Positions 28,131 through 37,368 of a stretch of DNA of 64,000 bases are shown in pieces. A program made the translations under genes and the position numbers. Within the stretch, counting starts at the first letter, position 1; every line of letters starts with the position of its first letter. Source of the stretch: JANPBY01 sp963805505 (GTDB lineage: Bacteria; Actinomycetota; Actinomycetes; DATJPE01); assembly GCA_963805505.1 (NCBI GenBank), contig CAWDUP010000001.1, positions 186,001 to 250,000 of the forward strand, given 5' to 3'. The notes beneath the pieces are model-generated. The model was not told the origin of the DNA and did no database searches. It saw only the letters and a program-made list of their open reading frames with translations.

Positions 28131-28487
28131 TCAGTCGGCGACCAGGCAGAAGACGGTGCCGTCAGGGTCAGCGAGGGTGCGCCACGAGGCCACCTCTTCG
28201 TCGTGGACGGTGAGCAGCGTGGCTCCCAGGTCCATCGCTCGTTCGACGGCGGCCGCCAGCGCCTCGGTGCCGCTGACGTGCAGATCGATGTGGACCGTGT
28301 TCTTTGGGGGTCGCGGGTCGTCGGTGCGTTGCAGAACCAGTCGCGGCTGGTCCGGTGCCATCGGGGTCAAGCCGACGTACTGCTCCCAACGTCCCCGGAT
28401 CTCGACTCCGAGCAGGGCGCACCAGAAGGTCGCCGAACGCTCGGGGTCTGGGCAATCGATAACGACGGCATCCCAACGAAGGTCCAT
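28131..28487 (-). CDS. VOC-family (glyoxalase/bleomycin-resistance fold) protein
   Basis: A 118-residue single VOC module with paired beta-alpha-beta-beta-beta units (WDAVVIDCPDPERSATFWCALLG, then HIDLHVSG and DPDGTVFCLV). It is common in actinobacteria and its substrate cannot be told from sequence. It is convergent with gatB and divergent from the propeller protein that follows, so it stands alone. Confidence 0.85.
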   Translation of the reverse strand: MDLRWDAVVIDCPDPERSATFWCALLGVEIRGRWEQYVGLTPMAPDQPRLVLQRTDDPRPPKNTVHIDLHVSGTEALAAAVERAMDLGATLLTVHDEEVASWRTLADPDGTVFCLVAD

Positions 28488-28576
28488 GGCCTGAGTCTGG
28501 CTGATTTTGAGGGATCGGGGAGAACGCCTGGCGAATCCCCTTTCCTCAGCCGCTCGGGCAGGCCAAGATCCTGTTC

Positions 28577-29656
28577 ATGACGACTGTTCTGCTCATCGGG
28601 ACCAAAAAGGGCATGTGGATCGGGACGTCGCAGGACCGGACGACGTGGGAGCTCCAGGGACCGCACTTCCCGATGCAGGCCGTGTCGGCTTGCGCCATCG
28701 ACACCCGTCCGGCGACGCCCCGCTTCCTGGTCGGGGCATCCAGTGAGCACTGGGGGCCGGCGGTGTCGTGGTCGGACGACCTCGGCGCGAGCTGGCATGA
28801 ATCGACAGACGGAGGAATCCGCTTCCCGGAGGGGGCCGGTGCGTCGGTCGAGGCTGTTTGGCAGATCGCTCCGGACACGTCGGCCCGCGCCGACGTGGTG
28901 TGGGCAGGCACGCAGCCGAGCGCCCTGTGGCGCAGCGCTGATGGCGGACGTACGTTCACACTCGTCGAGAGCCTCTGGGATCATCCTCATCGCGAGACTT
29001 GGGCGCCCGGTTACGGCGGCCAGGCCATCCACACGATCCTGCCGCACCCCGAGGAGGACGACCGGGTGCTCGTGGCGATGTCGACCGGCGGCGTCTATGT
29101 CACAGCGGACGGCGGCGACTCGTGGGATCCATCGAACACCGGAATCCACGCGTGGTTCTTTCCTGACAACCTGCCGGAGTACGGCCAATGCGTGCACAAG
29201 GTTGCGCGCGACTCCGGCGATGCAACCGTGCTGTATGCCCAGAACCATGGAGGCGTCTACGTCTCGCACGATGGCGGTGCCAGCTGGACCGGAGCCACCA
29301 ACGGGTTGCCGGCCGACTTTGGTTTCCCAGTCGTCGCCCACCCGAACCGCAGCGGGACGGCGTACGTCGTGCCGCTCAACAAAGACATGGACCGGGTGCC
29401 ACCGGCGGCGACCCTGCAGGTGTGGCGCACCGACGATGCCGGTGAGTCCTGGACGTCGGCGTCCAAGGGGCTGCCGGACGACTTCCATGCCGTCGTCCTG
29501 CGCGACGCCTTCACGACCGACGGTGACGACCCTGCTGGGCTCTATCTCGGCGCGCGCGACGGAACCGTCTACGCCAGTCCGGACGAGGGTGAGTCCTGGG
29601 CCGAGGTGACGCGGCACCTCCCGGACGTGCTCTGCGTCCGAGCAGCCAGCCTCTGA
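28577..29656 (+). CDS. Asp-box beta-propeller protein (sialidase/BNR-like fold)
   Basis: The 359-residue protein has six recognisable Asp boxes, for example SWSDDLGASWHE, YVTADGGDSW, YVSHDGGASW, WRTDDAGESW and YASPDEGESW, which mark the blades of a sialidase-type propeller. It has no signal peptide and no obvious sialidase arginine triad, so it is probably not an exo-sialidase even though databases often use that name. Its role is unknown. Confidence 0.8.
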   Translation: MTTVLLIGTKKGMWIGTSQDRTTWELQGPHFPMQAVSACAIDTRPATPRFLVGASSEHWGPAVSWSDDLGASWHESTDGGIRFPEGAGASVEAVWQIAPDTSARADVVWAGTQPSALWRSADGGRTFTLVESLWDHPHRETWAPGYGGQAIHTILPHPEEDDRVLVAMSTGGVYVTADGGDSWDPSNTGIHAWFFPDNLPEYGQCVHKVARDSGDATVLYAQNHGGVYVSHDGGASWTGATNGLPADFGFPVVAHPNRSGTAYVVPLNKDMDRVPPAATLQVWRTDDAGESWTSASKGLPDDFHAVVLRDAFTTDGDDPAGLYLGARDGTVYASPDEGESWAEVTRHLPDVLCVRAASL

Positions 29657-29750
29657 TCGCCGCTGCCTGGACAACTTTGTCGGGGGATTGGGTCGGTGAT
29701 CCCTGGGCAGCCTCATGGGGAACGACCGTCATCCATCGAGGAGCGCCAAC

Positions 29751-30176
29751 ATGGGGCAACATGAGGTAACCGTCACGCGGACGATCCAGGCAAGCCCGAG
29801 TGAGGTCTGGACATGTCTCACTGAGCCAGATGCCGTAGCCAAGTGGATGATGGGCGCGAAGGTGGACAGCAGCTGGGAGAAGGGTGCCCAGATCAGCTGG
29901 GCGGGAGAATACGAGGGCCAGTCGTACGAGGACAAGGGCGAGGTCCTCGAGATCGACCCCGACCGACGGCTGGTCCACACTCACTTCAGTCCAATGTCCG
30001 GCGCCGAGGACAAGCCTGAGAACTACCACCGGCTCACCTGGACTCTGGCTCCCGACGGGGACGCGACGGAGCTGACTCTCGTTCAGGATGGCGCTTCGTC
30101 CGCGGAAGAGGCTGAGCAGTTCGAGAGAAACTGGGGCCAGATGCTCGACGCCCTGCGCGAGGCGGCGGAAGGCTAG
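29751..30176 (+). CDS. SRPBCC / AHSA1-like domain protein
   Basis: This 141-residue protein starts EVTVTRTIQASPSEVWTCLTE, the typical opening of the Aha1-C/START-like fold that forms a hydrophobic ligand cavity. The C-terminal helix (EQFERNWGQMLDALREA) is also typical. I used the ATG at 29751, after a CGAGGAGCG ribosome site; an ATG 12 codons earlier has no such site. Ligand and function are unknown. Confidence 0.82.
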   Translation: MGQHEVTVTRTIQASPSEVWTCLTEPDAVAKWMMGAKVDSSWEKGAQISWAGEYEGQSYEDKGEVLEIDPDRRLVHTHFSPMSGAEDKPENYHRLTWTLAPDGDATELTLVQDGASSAEEAEQFERNWGQMLDALREAAEG

Positions 30177-30271
30177 TCGTCGACTGGCACCTGTGGACAA
30201 CGCCTGCAAATCGTCGGTGGCGTGTGGTAGCAGAATCTGTTGGTATCAAAGAGAAATCCGTTAAAAATGTC

Positions 30272-30300
30272 TTGAACGTGTCGGTGCTGTGTACTAGAGT
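30272..30300 (+). promoter_or_regulatory. Sigma-70-like promoter of DUF222-HNH copy 2 (leaderless)
   Basis: TTGAAC (30272-30277) and TAGAGT (30295-30300) are separated by 17 bases. The ATG begins seven bases after the -10 box, so transcription should start at or beside the start codon and give a leaderless mRNA. Copy 1 keeps the TAGAGT box (9201-9206, minus strand), but its -35 region is degraded to GAGGAA. Confidence 0.6.
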
Positions 30301-30307
30301 TACAGGC

Positions 30308-31567
30308 ATGTCATCCACCCCCGAGATAGCTGGCAACACCGCCGCCGTCTTGGGGCTGACCCGCCAGCTGAACACCCTGGACTTCGCCGGCCAACAGCGC
30401 TCGATCGACGCAGCTGAACGCATCGACCAGCTACGCGCCCTGGAAGAGCTCAAGGCGTCGGCGGCAGCTGCCCAGGCTCGGGTGACCGCGGCGTTCGCGG
30501 CTGAGGAGCAGAAGCAGGCGCGGCGCCGTGCTGAGGCCGCGGCTGGGGTGTCGGCCGAGGCGGAGGGTTTCGAGGCCTGGCAAGCCCGGCGTGAAAGGGA
30601 GCGGTCCCGGCCGTCGGTAGGCGCGCAGGTCGGGCTAGCGCGGCGGTTGTCCCCGCACCAGGGCGCCCGCCAGGTCGGCATCGCGACCGCGTTGGTCCAG
30701 GACTTGCCCCAGACGTTGGCTGCGCTGGAGGTCGGGGTGATCAGTGAGTGGCGGGCGTCGATCATCGTGCGGGAGTCCTCCTCGCTGACCCGACCCGACC
30801 GCAGGCTGCTGGACGCGGAGCTGGCTACCGACCCCGACCGGCTCGCGTCGTGGGGGGACAAGGAACTCACCGGCCGGGTCCGGGCGATCGCCTACCGCCT
30901 CGACGCCCAAGCCGCGGTGGAGCGGGCCGCGCGGGCGGTGCAGGAGCGGCGGGTCAGCCTGCGACCCGCTCCCGACGCCATGAGCCAGCTCGGTGCGCTG
31001 CTGCCGGTCGCCGGTGGGGTCGCGGTGATCACCTCCCTGCAGGAAGCCGCCACCACAGCCCGCGCCCAAGGAGATCCACGCAACCGGGGGCAGGTGATGG
31101 CCGACACCCTGATCGAACGCGTCACCGGCCAGGCCGCCGCCGCCGCGGTGCCGGTGGAGGTGCAGGTCGTGCTGTCCGACACCACCCTGCTCGGCCAGGA
31201 CGACGCGCCTGCGCGGATCCCCGGCTACGGGCCGGTCCCGGCCGGGATCGCCCGCGAGCTCATGAGCTCCGCCGATGATGAGGCGAAGGTGTGGCTGCGC
31301 CGGCTCTACACCCACCCCCAAAGCGGGGCGTTGACGCAGGTGGAGTCCACGCGGCGGGTCTTTCCCCGCGGGATGCGCCGGTTCATCACCACCCGCGACC
31401 AGACGTGTCGCACCCCGTGGTGTGACGCGGCGATCCGGCACCTCGACCACATCCGTGACCACGCCCACGGCGGCTCGACCAGCCTGTCCAACGGTCAAGG
31501 GTTGTGCGAAGGGTGCAACTACCTCAAACAAACCCCCGGCTGGACGACCGAAACGCCTCCCGAGTGA
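30308..31567 (+). CDS. DUF222-HNH endonuclease (REP13E12 type), copy 2, C-terminus frameshifted
   Basis: A 419-residue reading frame with DUF222 (residues about 5-300) and an intact HNH core: CRTPWCDAAIRHLDHIRDH, then NGQGLCEGCNYLKQTPGW near the end. The frame stops shortly after GWTTETPPE. The remainder of the family C-terminus (QPHRVRVTTPTGHTY to IEYLLSA) continues in another frame to 31727. By comparison with copy 1, one extra base lies near 31550-31565. The nuclease motif is complete, so the shortened protein could still be active. It is inverted relative to copy 1 across about 21 kb. Its promoter lies directly upstream. Confidence 0.85.
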   Translation: MSSTPEIAGNTAAVLGLTRQLNTLDFAGQQRSIDAAERIDQLRALEELKASAAAAQARVTAAFAAEEQKQARRRAEAAAGVSAEAEGFEAWQARRERERSRPSVGAQVGLARRLSPHQGARQVGIATALVQDLPQTLAALEVGVISEWRASIIVRESSSLTRPDRRLLDAELATDPDRLASWGDKELTGRVRAIAYRLDAQAAVERAARAVQERRVSLRPAPDAMSQLGALLPVAGGVAVITSLQEAATTARAQGDPRNRGQVMADTLIERVTGQAAAAAVPVEVQVVLSDTTLLGQDDAPARIPGYGPVPAGIARELMSSADDEAKVWLRRLYTHPQSGALTQVESTRRVFPRGMRRFITTRDQTCRTPWCDAAIRHLDHIRDHAHGGSTSLSNGQGLCEGCNYLKQTPGWTTETPPE

Positions 31568-31741
31568 GCGCGGCCAACCGCATCGGGTCCGGGTCACTAC
31601 CCCCACCGGACACACCTACGACTCCACCGCGCCCCCAGTCCTACCAGGACGCCGACCACCGCCAGCCGGACAACCCGAGATCTACAGCCACCTCGAAGCC
31701 CAGATCGAATACCTCCTCAGCGCGTAAGTGGACAGGCTCGG

Positions 31742-32443
31742 CTAAGGCTTCCAGATCGAGTGGTCATGGGCGAACACGACGGATGACGGATCCATCGCCA
31801 GAAGCACCTCCATCCACGCAGGAGGGACTTGCAGCGGTTCGCCGACGCCCTCGCGGCGTGCTCGTAGGGCAAGGGCATCCGACGCGAACTCGTTGGCGCT
31901 GTCGTGGCTCTGTCCGGCCACGATGACCGTGCCGTCGCTGCTGCGGACGATCAGCGACTGGTGACCGTCCGTGTGACCCGGCGTGGGGATGAGCGTTACG
32001 CCCGGCAAGACCTCGGTCTCGCCGTCCAGCTCTTGCCAAAGCGTTCCGGCGGGGTCCACGAGTTCTGCGATCGTGTAGTCCGCCGCGTGCCGGGCCATCT
32101 CCAGCTCGTTGGCCTGAGCGAAGAATGGTCGCCCAACTAGGAGTGGGTTGCCGCCGCAGTGATCGAAGTGGAGGTGGCAGTTCGCTACCTCGGTGACCTG
32201 GTCGAGCCGGTATCCCGCGATCTGCAAAGCTCGCTGGAGGTCCGTCCGGGTCGGACGGTAGCGCGAGTCGACGTCGCTACGGGACCCCATGCCCGTATCG
32301 AAGACAAGCACGCCATCGGCGTGCTCGACGATGTACCCGAGCAAAGCTTCAACACGAGGCGCGCCGGTGCCCGTCTCTTCGCTCGGACGGACGAAGTATC
32401 CGAAGTCGACCCTGCGGACAGATGGTCGAGACAAGTCAGACAT
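31742..32443 (-). CDS. Metallo-beta-lactamase fold hydrolase (lactonase-like)
   Basis: A 233-residue MBL-fold protein with HLHFDH (HxHxDH) in the metal site and the later ligands in PTPGHTDGHQS and VFAHDHSIW. The N-terminal GYIVEHADGVLVFDTGMG fits the N-acyl-homoserine lactonase branch (AttM/AiiA type), but substrate cannot be fixed from sequence. It follows the sugar dehydrogenase on the same strand, with an eight-base overlap if that gene is read without correction or a short gap if its frame break is corrected. Confidence 0.85.
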   Translation of the reverse strand: MSDLSRPSVRRVDFGYFVRPSEETGTGAPRVEALLGYIVEHADGVLVFDTGMGSRSDVDSRYRPTRTDLQRALQIAGYRLDQVTEVANCHLHFDHCGGNPLLVGRPFFAQANELEMARHAADYTIAELVDPAGTLWQELDGETEVLPGVTLIPTPGHTDGHQSLIVRSSDGTVIVAGQSHDSANEFASDALALRARREGVGEPLQVPPAWMEVLLAMDPSSVVFAHDHSIWKP

Positions 32444-33593
32444 CTTCCGCGCTCATCGAGCGGTCAGTTGCAAGCGCAGGATCTGGTCGTCGGCGGGCGC
32501 GGGAAGTCCGCGCCCGTCGCGGTTGGACGTCGTGAGCCAAAGCCCGCCATCCGGCGTTGCTATCACTGTCCGCAGCCGGCCGAGCTGATCGGTAAAGAAG
32601 TCGCGAGGAACGCCGGCGTCCGGCCCCGACTAGGGGTACCTGCCACAGGCGCTTCCCGCGCAAGGAAGCGACGTAGGCAACGTCGTCGACGATGGCCAAC
32701 CCGCTCGGCGAAGCATCGGCCGGTTTCCACACCACGAACGGATCCACGTACGGCTTCTTGTCGGCCATGCCCTCGACCACCGGCCAGCCATAGTTGGCGC
32801 CGGGCTGGATCTTGTTGAGCTCGTCCCAGGTGTCTTGTCCGAACTCCGTGGCCCACAGCTGTCCCGAGCTGTCGAAGGCCAGGCCCTGCACGTTGCGGTG
32901 ACCAAGGCTCCACACCGGCGAGCCCGGGAACGGATTGTCGCTCGGCACCTTGCCGGACGGCTCGACGCGCAGGATCTTGCCGCCGAGGGAGTCCTTGTCC
33001 TGTGCGGGCGTGCGCTGCCCGGCCTCTCCGGTTCCGATGTAGAGGTCGCCGTCAGGCCCGAAGATGATCCGGCCGCCATTGTGAATCCCCGCACTCGGGA
33101 TCCCGGTCAGGATGGTCCGGGCGGGACCGACCGCCCCGCTGTACGTCATCCGAACGACCCGGTTGTCGCCAAGCACCGAGGTCAGATAGGCATAGACGTA
33201 CCTCGGCCGCGCGGGGTCGATGGCCAGCCCGAGCAGACCTCCTTCGCCGCCATGCGCCACGCCGGGAACCGTCCCGATGACGCGCACTCGACCGCTGGGG
33301 GAGATCCGCAGGATTCGGCCGCTGTCTCGTTCGGCGACCAGCGCGTCACCGTCGGGAAGGAACGCGATCCCCCAAGGGACAGCGAGCTCGTTGGCGACGG
33401 CGTCGCCGAGGGTGACCTTCGGTGCAGTGCCTGGCTCGTTGCCCGAATCAGTCGGGACAGGTTGTGGTGACGTTGCTTGGGGCGAGGCTGTGGCCGGAGG
33501 CGTGGAGCCCCCACTCGAAGAGGTGCAGGCAGCGAGGCTGACCGCGCACAGGATGGCGGCCAACGTTGCCCACCGGTGGTTGGAACTCACCAT
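32436..33593 (-). CDS. PQQ-type glucose/sorbosone dehydrogenase lipoprotein, C-terminus frameshifted
   Basis: The N-terminus is a lipoprotein signal ending LAAC (Cys22 or 23), then a Thr/Pro-rich spacer and the six-blade propeller of soluble aldose dehydrogenases (PWGIAFLPDGDALVAERD, GGEGGLLGLAIDP, HNGGRIIFGPDGDLYIGTG, SLGHRNVQGLAFD). After LWQVPLVGAG the reading frame gives unrelated Arg-rich sequence. A different frame gives GVPRDFFTDQLGRL, LTTSNRDGRG and DDQILRLQLTAR, ending at a TGA at 32453, which is the normal family ending. One base is therefore gained or two lost in the GGGGCCGG run near 32618-32631. Members usually oxidise sugars in the periplasm. Confidence 0.8.
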   Translation of the reverse strand: MVSSNHRWATLAAILCAVSLAACTSSSGGSTPPATASPQATSPQPVPTDSGNEPGTAPKVTLGDAVANELAVPWGIAFLPDGDALVAERDSGRILRISPSGRVRVIGTVPGVAHGGEGGLLGLAIDPARPRYVYAYLTSVLGDNRVVRMTYSGAVGPARTILTGIPSAGIHNGGRIIFGPDGDLYIGTGEAGQRTPAQDKDSLGGKILRVEPSGKVPSDNPFPGSPVWSLGHRNVQGLAFDSSGQLWATEFGQDTWDELNKIQPGANYGWPVVEGMADKKPYVDPFVVWKPADASPSGLAIVDDVAYVASLRGKRLWQVPLVGAGRRRSSRLLYRSARPAADSDSNAGWRALAHDVQPRRARTSRARRRPDPALATDRSMSAEDV

Positions 33594-33599
33594 GCGACT

Positions 33600-34583
33600 T
33601 CAGTACCTGTCGCCGACTGGCGCCGGGAGCGCATCCAGGTCTGCCAGATCCTGGGCGCTGAGCGTGAGTCGCGCGGCTGCTGTGTTTTCCTCGACCCGGG
33701 TGCGGCGTCGAGTGCCAGGGATCGGAACCACCCGCTCACCCTGGGCCAGCACCCAGGCCAGGGCAACCTGGGCGCGAGTGGCGCTGTTCCGCGTCGCGAC
33801 CACGCCGACCCCGTCGACGATGCGCTGGTTGGCCGCCATCGCTTCATCCGTGAAACGGGGGAGACCGATGCGAAAGTCGTTGGACTCGAATCCCGGTGTC
33901 AGTGCTCCGGTCAGATACCCCCGCCCCAGAGGGGAAAACGGCAAGAAACCTGCTCCGTGCTCGGCGCACCAGGGCAGCACCCGGGGCAGCGCATCGCGAG
34001 TCCACAGCGACAGCTCCGACTGAACGGTGGCGACCGGATGGATCGCCGCGGCGCGGTCGAGCTCGTCGACGGAGACCTCGGACAACCCGATCGCGACGAC
34101 CTTGCCCGCAGCGACGAGTCCGGCCATCGCTTCCCACGACTCTTCCAGGGGAACGTCTGGGTCGACTCGGTGGAGCTGATAGAGGTCGATGTGGTCGGTG
34201 CCGAGCCGTTGGAGCGACGCGTCGCATCCCGCCCGGATGTGATCCGGGTGGCCGTTGCGGCTCATCGGCGCTCCGTCGTCCAGCACCAGTCCCACCTTGG
34301 TGGCGAGAATGACCTCGTCCCGGTGGCCTTGGAGGGCCTTCCCGACGAGGAGCTCGTTGGTGAAAGGTCCGTACACATCAGAGGTGTCGAGGAGCGTCAC
34401 ACCAAGCTCGATCGCGCGATGGATGGTTGCCGTCGACTCGGCATCATCTCGACTGCTCGGGTCGTAGCCATGGGTCATACCCATGCAACCGAGACCGATC
34501 GCGCCCACCTCCGGCCCACCGGCGTACAGCTCGCGGAGGGGCAGGGGAGACGTTGCTGTCGCGGGTGCTCGTGTGCCAACCAT
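33600..34583 (-). CDS. Aldo/keto reductase
   Basis: A 327-residue TIM-barrel NADPH reductase. The tetrad is visible: Asp and Tyr in LLDTSDVYG, Lys in ILATKVGL, and His in YQLHRVDPD. The NADP-binding C-terminal segment is VPIPGTRRRTRVEENT, typical of the AKR13-like branch acting on ketones, aldehydes and xenobiotics. It is the first gene of a three-gene minus-strand run ahead of the sugar dehydrogenase and the MBL hydrolase. Confidence 0.9.
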   Translation of the reverse strand: MVGTRAPATATSPLPLRELYAGGPEVGAIGLGCMGMTHGYDPSSRDDAESTATIHRAIELGVTLLDTSDVYGPFTNELLVGKALQGHRDEVILATKVGLVLDDGAPMSRNGHPDHIRAGCDASLQRLGTDHIDLYQLHRVDPDVPLEESWEAMAGLVAAGKVVAIGLSEVSVDELDRAAAIHPVATVQSELSLWTRDALPRVLPWCAEHGAGFLPFSPLGRGYLTGALTPGFESNDFRIGLPRFTDEAMAANQRIVDGVGVVATRNSATRAQVALAWVLAQGERVVPIPGTRRRTRVEENTAAARLTLSAQDLADLDALPAPVGDRY

Positions 34584-34648
34584 CTCTCGAACGTAAGCCC
34601 TGCGCCGCGGTCTCGCTCGCAGAAATCACCGCCGGGTAGCGTCAGAGG

Positions 34649-35599
34649 ATGCGGCTGGCCGTTGTTCCGTTCGACGACGTCGAGTTCCTGAAGGACCTGG
34701 CGGGCGACGTCGAGGTCCGCAGCTGGGAAGGGCCGGCGAGTGACAGCCCACTGCCCTCCTGGCTGGCGGAGACGACGTTCTACGTCCCGCGCTACATGGG
34801 CGACGGTGAGTCGTTACAGGTCATGGCGCAGCTGCCGAGCCTGGAGATCTGCCAGACGCTCACAGCTGGGGTCGACAATGTCTGGCAGTACCTGCCCCCT
34901 GGAGTGACTCTCTGCAATGCCCGTGGGGTGCACGACGCGTCGACCGCCGAGCTCGTCGTAGGCCTGATCATCGCCTCGCTTCGCGGGATCCCCGATTTTG
35001 TGCGCGCCGCCGGCCAGGGCACGTGGTTGCCCGGCCGACGCGAGGCGCTGGCTGACAAGCGGGTGCTGCTGGTGGGCTACGGCTCCGTCGGTGCAGCCGT
35101 CGACGCGCGCCTGACCCCCTTCGAGGTCACCGTGACGCGCGTGGCGCGGTCGCCGCGCCCAGGAAGCGACCCCCCGGTGCACGGCTTTGCCGAGCTTCCG
35201 GCGCTGCTCGGTCGGGCACAGATCGTGGTCCTCACCGCGCCGCTGACCGAGCAGACCCGGGGGATGGTCGATGCGGAATTCTTGGCGGCCCTGCCCGACG
35301 GTTGCCTCGTGGTGAACGCGGCGCGTGGCCAGGTCGTGGTCACTGAAGACCTGCTGTCAGAGTGCGCCACCGGTCGTCTTTCGGCGGCCTTGGACGTCAC
35401 CGATCCGGAACCGCTGCCAGCCAAGCACCCCTTGTGGCAGCTGCCCAACGTCCTGATCAGCCCGCACGTGGGAGGCAACAGCACGGCTTTCCCGCCGAGG
35501 GCGCGACGCCTCGTCGCTGACCAGCTCGGGCGCTACGCGAGGGGTGAGTCCCTCAAGCACGTCATGACCCATCCTGGCGAGGAGCCGGCTGCGCCGTAG
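34649..35599 (+). CDS. D-isomer-specific 2-hydroxyacid dehydrogenase
   Basis: The 316-residue protein has the NAD fold motif VLLVGYGSVGAAVDARL and the catalytic residues Arg (NAARGQVVVT), Glu (DPEPLP) and His (LISPHVGGNS). It resembles the glyoxylate/hydroxypyruvate reductase and phosphoglycerate dehydrogenase-like branch; the substrate is not certain. It diverges from the aldo/keto reductase and ends 10 bases before ilvD. Confidence 0.88.
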   Translation: MRLAVVPFDDVEFLKDLAGDVEVRSWEGPASDSPLPSWLAETTFYVPRYMGDGESLQVMAQLPSLEICQTLTAGVDNVWQYLPPGVTLCNARGVHDASTAELVVGLIIASLRGIPDFVRAAGQGTWLPGRREALADKRVLLVGYGSVGAAVDARLTPFEVTVTRVARSPRPGSDPPVHGFAELPALLGRAQIVVLTAPLTEQTRGMVDAEFLAALPDGCLVVNAARGQVVVTEDLLSECATGRLSAALDVTDPEPLPAKHPLWQLPNVLISPHVGGNSTAFPPRARRLVADQLGRYARGESLKHVMTHPGEEPAAP

Positions 35600-35609
35600 G
35601 CTCCACCGC

Positions 35610-37316
35610 ATGAGCGAGGAACGTCACGGACTGGAACTGAAGCCGCGAAGCGTCGACGTCACCGACGGGCTCGAACGTGCCGCCGCCCGCGGCATGCTGC
35701 GAGCCGTCGGGATGGGCGACGAGGATTTCGCCAAACCCCAGATCGGCGTCGCGTCATCGTGGAACGAGATCACCCCGTGCAACCTCTCACTCGACCGGCT
35801 TGCCGGCGCCGCTAAGGACGGCGTGCACGCCGCCGGCGGCTATCCGCTGGAGTTCGGAACGATCTCGGTCTCCGACGGCATCTCCATGGGGCACGAGGGG
35901 ATGCATTTCTCGCTGGTGTCCCGCGAAGTCATAGCCGACTCCGTCGAGACGGTGATGATGGCGGAGCGACTCGACGGGTCCGTGCTGCTGGCGGGCTGCG
36001 ACAAGTCCCTGCCGGGGATGCTGATGGCAGCCGCTCGCCTCGACCTGGCAGCCGTCTTCCTCTACGCCGGTTCGACGATGCCTGGGCGCGTCACCCTCAC
36101 GGACGGCACCGAGCGCGAGGTGACGATCATCGACGCCTTCGAGGCTGTGGGTGCGTGCGCAAGGGGACTGATCAGTAGGGCGGACGTCGACCTGATCGAA
36201 CGAGCGATCTGCCCGGGGGAGGGCGCATGCGGCGGGATGTACACCGCCAACACCATGGCGTCTGCCGCAGAGGCGCTCGGCATGTCGCTGCCCGGGTCGG
36301 CAGCGCCACCGGCGGTCGACCGCCGCCGCGACGGCTTTGCGCGACGTTCGGGTGAGGCCGTGGTGGGCATGCTCAAGTCAGGCCTCACGGCCCGCGACGT
36401 GATGACTCGCGAGGCGTTCGAGAACGCGATCGCGGTGGTGATGGCCCTTGGCGGCTCGACCAATGCGGTGCTCCATCTGCTGGCTATCGCCCACGAGGCG
36501 GACGTGGACCTGTCGCTGGACGACTTCAATCGGATCGGCGACCGGGTCCCACACCTCGCCGATGTGAAGCCGTTCGGGCGGTACGTCATGACCGATGTCG
36601 ACCGCATCGGCGGGGTGCCGGTCGTCATGAAGGCGCTGCTCGACGCGGGTCTGCTGCACGGCTCGGCGATGACCGTGACCGGCCGTACGGTCGCTGAGAA
36701 CCTCGCCGACGTGAAGCCACCAGACCCCGACGGTCAGATCATCCGAGCGATGTCGAACCCGATCCATGCCAGCGGCGGCCTGACGATCTTGCGCGGGACC
36801 CTCGCGCCCGAGGGCGCCGTGGTCAAGAGCGCCGGCTTCGACGCAGACGTCTTCGAAGGAACAGCTCGGGTCTTCGAGCGCGAACGTGCAGCCATGGACG
36901 CATTGGAAGCGGGGACCGTCAAGGCGGGAGACGTGGTCGTCATCAGGTACGAAGGCCCCAAGGGCGGCCCCGGGATGCGCGAGATGCTCGCGATCACCGG
37001 GGCGATCAAAGGCGCCGGGCTCGGGAAGGACGTTCTGCTGCTCACCGACGGCCGATTCTCCGGCGGCACCACCGGCCTGTGCATCGGGCACGTCGCGCCT
37101 GAAGCCGTGGACGGAGGCCCGATCGCCTTCATCCGAGACGGTGATCCGATCCGCGTGGACATCGGCAAGCGAAGGCTCGATCTGTTGGTGGACGAGGACG
37201 AGATCGCCGCGCGCCGTGAAGGCTGGGCACCCCTTCCGCCCCGCTACACCCGAGGTGTCCTCGCCAAGTACGCCAAGCTGGTCGGTTCGGCGGCCCAAGG
37301 TGCCGTGTGCGGGTAA
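35610..37316 (+). CDS. ilvD: Dihydroxy-acid dehydratase
   Basis: This 568-residue enzyme removes water from dihydroxyisovalerate and dihydroxymethylvalerate in the last common step to valine and isoleucine. The iron-sulfur cysteines are visible at Cys57 (NEITPCNLS), Cys130 (LAGCDKSLPG) and Cys207 (GEGACGGMYTANTM). The C-terminal FSGGTTGLCIGHVAPEA is characteristic. It starts 10 bases after the preceding dehydrogenase gene and ends before the ilvB leader region. Confidence 0.96.
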   Translation: MSEERHGLELKPRSVDVTDGLERAAARGMLRAVGMGDEDFAKPQIGVASSWNEITPCNLSLDRLAGAAKDGVHAAGGYPLEFGTISVSDGISMGHEGMHFSLVSREVIADSVETVMMAERLDGSVLLAGCDKSLPGMLMAAARLDLAAVFLYAGSTMPGRVTLTDGTEREVTIIDAFEAVGACARGLISRADVDLIERAICPGEGACGGMYTANTMASAAEALGMSLPGSAAPPAVDRRRDGFARRSGEAVVGMLKSGLTARDVMTREAFENAIAVVMALGGSTNAVLHLLAIAHEADVDLSLDDFNRIGDRVPHLADVKPFGRYVMTDVDRIGGVPVVMKALLDAGLLHGSAMTVTGRTVAENLADVKPPDPDGQIIRAMSNPIHASGGLTILRGTLAPEGAVVKSAGFDADVFEGTARVFERERAAMDALEAGTVKAGDVVVIRYEGPKGGPGMREMLAITGAIKGAGLGKDVLLLTDGRFSGGTTGLCIGHVAPEAVDGGPIAFIRDGDPIRVDIGKRRLDLLVDEDEIAARREGWAPLPPRYTRGVLAKYAKLVGSAAQGAVCG

Positions 37317-37368
37317 CCGCACGCCGGTAGTGCGGGTCCTGGGTGGGTCGGAAGCTCCCGGCTGGCGC

